Shown in pieces: positions 58,306 to 64,000 of a stretch of 64,000 bases of DNA (the first letter of the stretch is position 1; every line of letters starts with the position of its first letter). This stretch comes from an uncultured Parabacteroides sp. (GTDB lineage: Bacteria; Bacteroidota; Bacteroidia; Bacteroidales; Tannerellaceae): NCBI RefSeq assembly GCF_902493135.1, contig NZ_CABUOD010000001.1, positions 1 through 64,000 on the forward strand, written 5' to 3'. A program made the translations under genes and the position numbers. Under the pieces are notes generated by a model. It made no database searches. It worked only from the letters and a program-made list of their open reading frames with translations, and was not told the DNA's origin.

Positions 58306-60804
58306 TCAATTTATTTCGTGGATGCGGATTTCTGTTTGTCCTGCGTTATGCAGTTTCAGAGTCTTTACATTTTCTAACGCTTCCTTTTTCAGCTTGATGT
58401 AATTTGCCGGGCCGGAATAAAGCACCTTTTTCGCTTTGCCTTTCAATGGTGCGCCTTCCACTACGACTTGGCTGCAAGGGGAACCGGACAGATACAGTTC
58501 GAGCGGGCCCTCTTTGTTATCCTTGTTGATCGCAATATGTGAACCGGCAGTCAACGTATTGACAGATTCCAGGTTCTTGTCATACATCAGGCGGGCAGGA
58601 TCGATGGAGGTGTCTTCCTTCGTTGTCACGGTAAATTCGTACAGGTAGATTTGCATCTGTTTGTCCGTAGCATTCCGCATGCGGATATAACGTGCTTCGG
58701 GAACGATCTTTTCCAGCTTGAAGCGGGCCTGGTCGGTGGGAATATCGGCGATAGTCGTCCATTGTTTGCCGTCGGCGGACCATTCGAATACTCGTCCCTT
58801 GTTTTCGCTCTTCGGCAGGCTGAAGTTAAAAGAGGTAGCCTCTTTTTGTAATTCCCAAGTGAGGCCGAAGGATTGTCCCGGCTCTATGCGCAGTACTTCG
58901 TTCAGGCGGTTGTATCCGATTTGGTCCTTGCCTTCCTTCAACGGCTGATATTTCAATTGTTCGATATCCGTCAGGATAGAAGCTTTGCTCATCCGGGTGG
59001 AGGCATCTGCCCGGTTTGCGAACAGCAGGGTGCTTTCGACTCCTGAATGTATCTCTTGTACGAACGGAGTCAGGACGCGCGAGCCGACTTTCACACCTTT
59101 CTGATACGGATTCTGGTTGTAAGTCCGGTCGATCGTGCGCATGCTGTCGAGCAGTGATGTGAGCGACAGATACGATTGCCAGGTGGCGGCACGATCTTCG
59201 CCTTGTCCGGCTTCGGCAGTACGGATGGCCGCTTGTCCGGCCTTTCCTAACAGGTGGAATTGCATCAGCCACGGTTTGATTTCGTCTATCAGCGCCTTGT
59301 TGCGGCTTGTCTCGATAGCTGCCGGAGCGGCTGTGATTTCGGCGAACAATCGGTTCATCCGGTCGGCCGCATCTGCATTATAGTCGTGCTGGCGGAAGTC
59401 ATTGAGGAATGCTTCGGCATAACCGGCATTACGGGCGGATTCGTCGCGGCGGTAACGGTGACCGTTTGGTCCCGGATCGCAGTTGTTCTCGCAGAACGTC
59501 CGGAATGCTTCCGGTGCTTCCGGCAAAACGTAACGGCAGGCTTCGTTGAAGTCGCTTTCGGGATTATAGGCTTTCATGTTCCAGGCATAATCGGCAACTC
59601 CGTAAAGGGCCACTTTGGAGGCTTCCGCCCGTTCCATCGGGTTGGCTACAAAACCGGACATGGCATGCGCCGCATTCGGATCGAGCCCGTAAGACGGACC
59701 CATCAGCAGATGGTCGCGGCAGTAGTCGCTTACAGGGAAATTCCACCAGACATATGACGGGCGTTGGATGCGCTTGTTTACCCATTCCTGTCCTTCGAGT
59801 GTGATGTCGTGGATCACGCTGTTGCCGGTCCACATCACATGGATAGCCGGGTCGAGCGTTCTGCCCAGCACATCCAGGTAGTCGCTTCCCGCCCAGGCCC
59901 GGTTATATTCGGTCGGACACATGATCAGGGGGCTGACGCCTTCTTTCTTTTCGATAAACTCCTTTTGCAGGAAATTAAGCAGGTCGGCTTGTTTGTCCGC
60001 CTTGGCTCCTTCACCGGAAATATCGTCGAAGAAGACCGCGAAAGAGCGGACTCCCAAATCGTACATCATTCCGAACTTGTTCAGCACATTCGTCCGGTCT
60101 TCATCTGTCCATTTGATGTCCAGGCCCGGATGAATCGCCCAGACGAAGTCCACCTTGTTGGCGGCGGCTTCCTTTACCAGATCCTTGATCTGTGCCGCTT
60201 CCTTTTCCGGATAAGGTTTGCGCCAGTTCGGGGAACTGTGGTAGGGATCGTCCTTTGGTCCGTAGATATAGGTGTTCATCTTCATCTTGCCATAAAAACG
60301 AAGCTGCTCGATGCGGTCGGCATGACTCCAGGGATCGCCGTAAAAACCTTCGACGGTTCCACGGTAGGCAACATCGGGATAGTCTTTGATAACACCGAGT
60401 GGCAGTGTCGTATTGCCTTGTCCGTCGGTTTGGGCTAATTGTTGCAGTGTCTGTGCTGCGTAGAAAAGACCGCGACTGTCGGAAACTGCTATGTTGATTT
60501 CTTTTGGTGTGATAACTAACAGATAGGCTCCTGAACGTTTCAGTTCGGGTGTCCGGTCTTCCATCGATGTGATTTTAAGCGGTAGCGCTTCGGGATTGTC
60601 AGTCATCGACAAGGTTTGCCTGATCAGTCGCATGGCATCTTCATCCGGATGCTGCATGCCGGAAAGGGTGAAACCATGAGGCGCTTTCAACCGGTTGGTC
60701 GACAGTGTGACTTCCTGCGGTTGCGGATGGATGCCCGGCAAGGGATTTTGTGCTTGCAGGACACCTCCTACAAGGAGGGCGACGGTTAGATTTAGTAGTT
60801 TCAT
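58306..60804 (-). CDS. GH84 family beta-N-acetylglucosaminidase (O-GlcNAcase / hexosaminidase)
   Basis: 832 residues. Signal peptide (NLTVALLVGGVLQAQ), N-terminal alpha/beta domain (residues 20-140), then the GH84 TIM barrel beginning YRGTVEGFYGDPWSHADRIE. The two catalytic aspartates are Asp260 and Asp261 in VFFDDISGEG, the substrate-assisted pair. Residues WTGNSVIHD belong to the barrel end. It is about 95 residues longer than the 737-residue Bacteroides thetaiotaomicron GH84 enzyme and carries a C-terminal discoidin-like region (MRNATDKQMQIYLYEF). It removes terminal beta-GlcNAc from host glycans. Confidence 0.95.
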   Translation of the reverse strand: MKLLNLTVALLVGGVLQAQNPLPGIHPQPQEVTLSTNRLKAPHGFTLSGMQHPDEDAMRLIRQTLSMTDNPEALPLKITSMEDRTPELKRSGAYLLVITPKEINIAVSDSRGLFYAAQTLQQLAQTDGQGNTTLPLGVIKDYPDVAYRGTVEGFYGDPWSHADRIEQLRFYGKMKMNTYIYGPKDDPYHSSPNWRKPYPEKEAAQIKDLVKEAAANKVDFVWAIHPGLDIKWTDEDRTNVLNKFGMMYDLGVRSFAVFFDDISGEGAKADKQADLLNFLQKEFIEKKEGVSPLIMCPTEYNRAWAGSDYLDVLGRTLDPAIHVMWTGNSVIHDITLEGQEWVNKRIQRPSYVWWNFPVSDYCRDHLLMGPSYGLDPNAAHAMSGFVANPMERAEASKVALYGVADYAWNMKAYNPESDFNEACRYVLPEAPEAFRTFCENNCDPGPNGHRYRRDESARNAGYAEAFLNDFRQHDYNADAADRMNRLFAEITAAPAAIETSRNKALIDEIKPWLMQFHLLGKAGQAAIRTAEAGQGEDRAATWQSYLSLTSLLDSMRTIDRTYNQNPYQKGVKVGSRVLTPFVQEIHSGVESTLLFANRADASTRMSKASILTDIEQLKYQPLKEGKDQIGYNRLNEVLRIEPGQSFGLTWELQKEATSFNFSLPKSENKGRVFEWSADGKQWTTIADIPTDQARFKLEKIVPEARYIRMRNATDKQMQIYLYEFTVTTKEDTSIDPARLMYDKNLESVNTLTAGSHIAINKDNKEGPLELYLSGSPCSQVVVEGAPLKGKAKKVLYSGPANYIKLKKEALENVKTLKLHNAGQTEIRIHEIN

Positions 60805-60879
60805 ATTTGAGTTATTTAGGTGATTAATGAATGGTCTGAATGATGGATCGCATTGGCATTCAATCGGGTAACATCTATC

Positions 60880-60914
60880 CCGTAGGGGCGGAGTTGAACC
60901 CCGTCCCTACGGGT
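60880..60914. repeat. Palindromic element between GH84 and the DUF3857 gene
   Basis: CCCGTAGGG (60880-60888) and CCCTACGGG (60906-60914) are perfect arms; the centre GGCGGAGTTGAACCCCGT is a diverged form of the GGCGGTTCGCGAACCGCC core. Shows the GTAGGGG ends expected from the other copies. Confidence 0.7.
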
Positions 60915-60949
60915 TGCCATTGTGTATTATATACCGGATAAATCGTCCT

Positions 60950-62647
60950 TTACCGTACAGAAAACAACAACGTCTTTCCATTTACGTCGCTCCATTCAGT
61001 CAAAAGCTGGCGCAGTGCCTTGTATTCGGAAGATGTATAAAGTTGTTTGTTCAGTTCCAGGCTGCGGGTGACAGTTACCGTACGTCCGTTTTTCTTGACG
61101 GCGATGGTCAGGCTGCCGGCGGCATTGCGGATCGTCTTATCGGTTTCCGGTGTGCGCAGTTCCATGTTTTCAGGACATTCGATCGTGTATGTATAAACTT
61201 CATTGACAGGGCGCGGGATCAGCAGGTTCTCTTTCCGTTGGCTGTTCAGATGGCCATAAGGCAGATGGGAGAAGCCGGAAGCATCGTCTGGCAATGTGAT
61301 CGTTGCATATCCGTTTTGTTTGTTTAAGGAAGCCGGGGTTCCCATGTTGCCGGTCTTGAAATAAGGCAATAGCTCTTTTCCTACGGATCCTTTGGTCATA
61401 GTTGTCAAATTACCATCTTTCTTGAATGTCAGCGTGATGTCATTCTTAATCTGGTAATCTTCGAGGGTAGGAACGGCAACGGCTACCGGTTTTCCTGTTT
61501 GCAGGCTGAAAAGCGGAGTCCGGTCGAGGTTCACCGTTTGCGGACGGCGGGTGGAAGAGGGAGAGAACAGATACAATTCACCGTTCACCATGCAGGAGAC
61601 GAGTAGCTGGTCGACTGCTCTCAGTGCCAATCCTTTGTCTGCGTGAGCTTGGTAAGTTACCATTGGTTCGGCCTTGAAACCGGCTCCATCCAACAGGCCT
61701 GCGAGCAAGTTGGCTTTTTCGGCTTCAGTCCCGTAAGCAGTGCTCATGACTGCATCGGCAGGGCGGAGGCGATAGCCGGTCTGGTCCAGCGTCAGCCCGT
61801 TGTTGGCAATGTGGTTGGTCGTATATTCGAGGATCGCTTCCAGTTTGTCCTCGTCCTTGTCCTTTCCCTCGATCAGGCTTTCTGCCAGAGTTGTGAGTTG
61901 TGGATCGCCGGACGGATTGAACTGTTTGAGCAGGGTTGCCAATGCCTCCCCTTCGGATGCGTAAGTCGTGGCGGCGAGAAAAGGAACGTCGCCATTCCGG
62001 ACGGAGACGAACGGAGCGCGGGAAGAAGCCGGCAGATTACGCAATGTCCAACTTGTCGTACGGGTTCCGCCGGATTGTTTGACGGACGCTTTTGCCGGAT
62101 TGTTTGCCAACGTGTAGGCAAGCTCTTTGGCTTCGGGCGTCACGATCGTCAGGGTGTATTCCTTGACGGGAGAAGATTGGAGCAGCTCTTCGAAAATGTC
62201 TACTTCCGGCAGATAACCCGGTTTGGATGTGACCGTGTAGTCGAGATAGATCGTCGCTCCCAATTCCAGGCCCGTATGGACGACAACCATTTCTTTCAGG
62301 TGGTTGTAAGCCGGAGCATCGGCCGCATTGCGGGGAAGAACTTCCACGAAAGCGTTGTCCGGCGTCTTGATGATCGTGCCGTCTTTCTGTTTGGTGTAAG
62401 ACGAGTTGATCTTCAGTTCCTGGTATTGCGGATTGTACACGATGAAGCTTTCCCCGTATGTGCCGTTCATGGCCGTGTGGGTGAAAAGTGTCAGTTCCAT
62501 GTTATAGCGGAACTCCTGGCTGCCGTCGGTATTGAGCGTCCAGGTCTTTGCCAGTTTTTTATATTCGGCTTCCGATGCTCCGAAGGCTGTCGTAGCCATT
62601 AGCAGCAGGCAAAGGAGGAAGGCGAGTTTATGTTTGTTTCGTATCAT
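60950..62647 (-). CDS. DUF3857-type protein, transglutaminase-like partner
   Basis: 565 residues. Signal peptide (LAFLLCLLLMATTAFGA), then a DUF3857-like beta domain (KLAKTWTLNTDGSQEFRYNMELTLFTH, GATIYLDYTVTSKPGY). The middle (LEAILEYTTNHIANNGL...LLAGLLDGAGFKAEPMVTY) resembles a transglutaminase fold, but the Cys position reads EKANLLAGL, so the catalytic Cys is not evident. It precedes a true transglutaminase-type protein on the same strand; the two look like paralogues. Secreted or periplasmic; function unknown. Confidence 0.85.
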   Translation of the reverse strand: MIRNKHKLAFLLCLLLMATTAFGASEAEYKKLAKTWTLNTDGSQEFRYNMELTLFTHTAMNGTYGESFIVYNPQYQELKINSSYTKQKDGTIIKTPDNAFVEVLPRNAADAPAYNHLKEMVVVHTGLELGATIYLDYTVTSKPGYLPEVDIFEELLQSSPVKEYTLTIVTPEAKELAYTLANNPAKASVKQSGGTRTTSWTLRNLPASSRAPFVSVRNGDVPFLAATTYASEGEALATLLKQFNPSGDPQLTTLAESLIEGKDKDEDKLEAILEYTTNHIANNGLTLDQTGYRLRPADAVMSTAYGTEAEKANLLAGLLDGAGFKAEPMVTYQAHADKGLALRAVDQLLVSCMVNGELYLFSPSSTRRPQTVNLDRTPLFSLQTGKPVAVAVPTLEDYQIKNDITLTFKKDGNLTTMTKGSVGKELLPYFKTGNMGTPASLNKQNGYATITLPDDASGFSHLPYGHLNSQRKENLLIPRPVNEVYTYTIECPENMELRTPETDKTIRNAAGSLTIAVKKNGRTVTVTRSLELNKQLYTSSEYKALRQLLTEWSDVNGKTLLFSVR

Positions 62648-62676
62648 TTGATTTATGATTTATAATTTGTGATTTT

Positions 62677-62820
62677 AGATAGGGTACCATCTGTTCTAAT
62701 AGATAGGGTATCACCTATTCTAAGGATTGGGGTACCATTCATTCTAAGGATTGGGGTACCATTCATTCTAGGGAATGGGGTACCATCTATTAGGCGGGAT
62801 GGGGTGTCATCTTTTTATGA
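62677..62820. repeat. 24-bp tandem repeat, six units
   Basis: Six consecutive 24-base units start at 62677, 62701, 62725, 62749, 62773 and 62797; units 3 and 4 differ at only one base. Core GGGGTACCAT recurs in all but two. The last unit contains the stop codon of the transglutaminase-type gene (minus strand). A forward open frame over the tract would give an IGVPFILR-type octapeptide repeat but has no other support. Confidence 0.85.
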
Positions 62821-64000
62821 CGATATAATTCCCGAACGACTTATGTGCATTCACGGCACTCCGGAACCCGTCCCAGTCGCCTGCCTCGTACACGCGTTTC
62901 TTCAATGCCAACTTCTGGTGCAACATCACTTTGTTGCCGTCCTGGCGGAGGGAACCTTCGAAGTCGGCGGCAGAACTTTGCGTACTGTCTTCTTTTCCGT
63001 CACCCGTTAACTGATAACCTGCGGGAAGTTGGATCGTTTCGTCCAGTTCGACCAGACGAGAGCATGCATCCTTGAAACCATACCGGCGTTCTTCGAGGTC
63101 GGTGTTGATGCGCAGGTAGCTTTTTACCTGGTTGTAAAGATTATTCATCACCAGCGGCTTGAACAGCATTTCTCCTTCTCCGGGAAGGGCGTAACCGGGT
63201 ATTTCATAACGGAATGTCATTTTGATCGGTGCAGCCTGGTAGTTTTTCGGGTCTTTGCCATAATCCACACTGATAAGGCGGGCTTTAGGCGAAACGGCAA
63301 GGAGCTGGCTTTCCAATGCGGACTGCCACTGAGACTGCCAGCCGGTGGTGAAGATACGGCGGATATTGCTGTCCGATTGCCCTTCGGCAGTGATCGTGAA
63401 CTGTCCGGTCAGCGTACCTTTGGCATCCAGCCGGTTGTCGGCCTTGATGCGGACGTAATGGTTTTCCGGTGCGGAAACCGGCGTGAGGCAGAGGTCGGAA
63501 CCTTCGGGGACTCCCGGCAAGTAGTTCTGTTGCTGTTCGGCGCTGCTCCATAATTCGCGGCAGAAAGGAACCCAGGTCGGATCGAGCGGCATATAGGTCC
63601 CGCTGGAAAGTTTCACGACGGCGACACAATGGTTGAAGTGGTCGGCCGGGATGCTTTCCACGCGGCTGCCCGCCATCGTCATAGCTGGATAGGCTTCGAA
63701 GCCTGCCATACGCAGGAAAGCGATCAAGGTACCGGCAATGTCCTTGCAGACACCGCAACGGTCTGTGTAATTCATTTTCAGGTTATGCAGCGTGTAACCT
63801 TCGCCTTTGCCCATCGATATGCCGGAGTAGCGGATATTGTCGGCAACCCAGTGGGTGAGGACGGCGATCTTTTCCATCTCCGTCTTTTTGCCTTTGATCA
63901 ATTCATCCACTTTCTTCTGGGCTTCGGGAATGGCGTCGAAGCTGCCGTAGTCTTCGTTCACTTTGTTGAACCAAAGGGATTTGTCTTGCCAGCGCGGTGT
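62807..64000 (-). CDS. DUF3857/transglutaminase-type protein (5' end beyond window)
   Basis: At least 397 residues; the frame stays open to base 64000, so the N-terminus (usually a DUF3857 domain) is outside. The transglutaminase core is intact: Cys in DRCGVCKDIAG, His in ADHFNHCVAVV and Asp in YMPLDPTW. The C-terminal half is beta-rich (LEERRYGFKDACSRLVEL). Likely periplasmic, as for the neighbouring paralogue. Its last codons lie in a 24-bp tandem repeat. Confidence 0.9.
   Translation of the reverse strand, partial: TPRWQDKSLWFNKVNEDYGSFDAIPEAQKKVDELIKGKKTEMEKIAVLTHWVADNIRYSGISMGKGEGYTLHNLKMNYTDRCGVCKDIAGTLIAFLRMAGFEAYPAMTMAGSRVESIPADHFNHCVAVVKLSSGTYMPLDPTWVPFCRELWSSAEQQQNYLPGVPEGSDLCLTPVSAPENHYVRIKADNRLDAKGTLTGQFTITAEGQSDSNIRRIFTTGWQSQWQSALESQLLAVSPKARLISVDYGKDPKNYQAAPIKMTFRYEIPGYALPGEGEMLFKPLVMNNLYNQVKSYLRINTDLEERRYGFKDACSRLVELDETIQLPAGYQLTGDGKEDSTQSSAADFEGSLRQDGNKVMLHQKLALKKRVYEAGDWDGFRSAVNAHKSFGNYIVIKR

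Noticed and set aside
62669..63010. Plus-strand frame with an IGVPFILR-type octapeptide repeat
   Set aside because: The repeat is a by-product of the 24-bp DNA tandem repeat, and the frame then runs antisense through the transglutaminase-type gene.
1..64000. tRNA, rRNA or transposase genes
   Set aside because: No segment with T-arm and acceptor symmetry, rRNA motifs or DDE/tyrosine recombinase proteins was recognised by eye; a covariance search could still find a tRNA.

Overview
The window is typical Bacteroidales chromosome. Promoters fit the Bacteroidetes pattern (TTTG near -33, TAnnTTTG near -7), ribosome binding sites are weak, and the gene families are characteristic: SusC-like plug motifs, GH92 and GH84 glycosidases, a UpxY-type NusG homologue, DUF2764 in a V-type ATPase operon, and a type IX secretion (T9SS) sorting domain. 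The T9SS substrate and overall gene content suggest Parabacteroides (Tannerellaceae); the species is an inference. No rRNA, tRNA, CRISPR array or transposase was recognised.

Layout. 1-2.4 kb: tail of an unknown gene, an unknown protein, then an HU-like protein / holin-like protein / M15 peptidase cassette in which the peptidase runs into a lipoprotein-like tail. 2.4-13.4 kb: T9SS substrate, lytic transglycosylase, uvrA, YigZ-like protein, two Na+/H+ antiporters, aldo/keto reductase, MATE exporter. 13.5-19 kb: a thioester alpha-2-macroglobulin lipoprotein. 19-25.4 kb: two separate MNT/HEPN toxin-antitoxin-like pairs, a DUF6261-like protein with a long structured leader, free-Met-sulfoxide reductase, a second MATE, a cytidylate-kinase-like protein, and a TPP riboswitch controlling a Thi4-type thiazole synthase. 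25.4-31.8 kb: heavy-metal RND efflux operon. 32-38.6 kb: ECF sigma factor with an anti-sigma/beta-barrel fusion and two GH92 mannosidases. 38.6-41.2 kb: orphan UpxY, cobyric acid synthase and a GNAT. 41.4-49.7 kb: V-type ATPase operon (E-DUF2764-A-B-D-I-K) interrupted by an S23 four-helix-bundle gene. 49.9-58.2 kb: S9 peptidase, HU, a 1.4-kb repeat-rich gap, a BlaI/M56 regulatory pair, a beta-propeller lipoprotein and an oxidoreductase. 58.3-64 kb: GH84 hexosaminidase and two DUF3857/transglutaminase-type genes.

Genes that work together: the ATPase rotor subunit carries a near-complete sodium-ligand set, and with the two Na+/H+ antiporters this suggests a sodium cycle. The GH92 and GH84 enzymes point to host N-glycan and O-GlcNAc/mucin foraging. 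BlaI, its operators and the M56 protease form a self-repressed sensor switch.

The most unusual signals are non-coding or repeat-based: (i) a GGCGGTTCGCGAACCGCC-type palindrome at seven or more sites, twice in frame inside conserved enzymes; (ii) A/T-rich inverted-repeat elements, one of which carries the S23 gene into the ATPase operon; (iii) paired, terminator-bearing repeat units upstream of the HU gene that look like tandem small RNAs; (iv) 22-bp and 24-bp tandem repeats between genes; (v) a decayed BlaI copy beside the intact gene.
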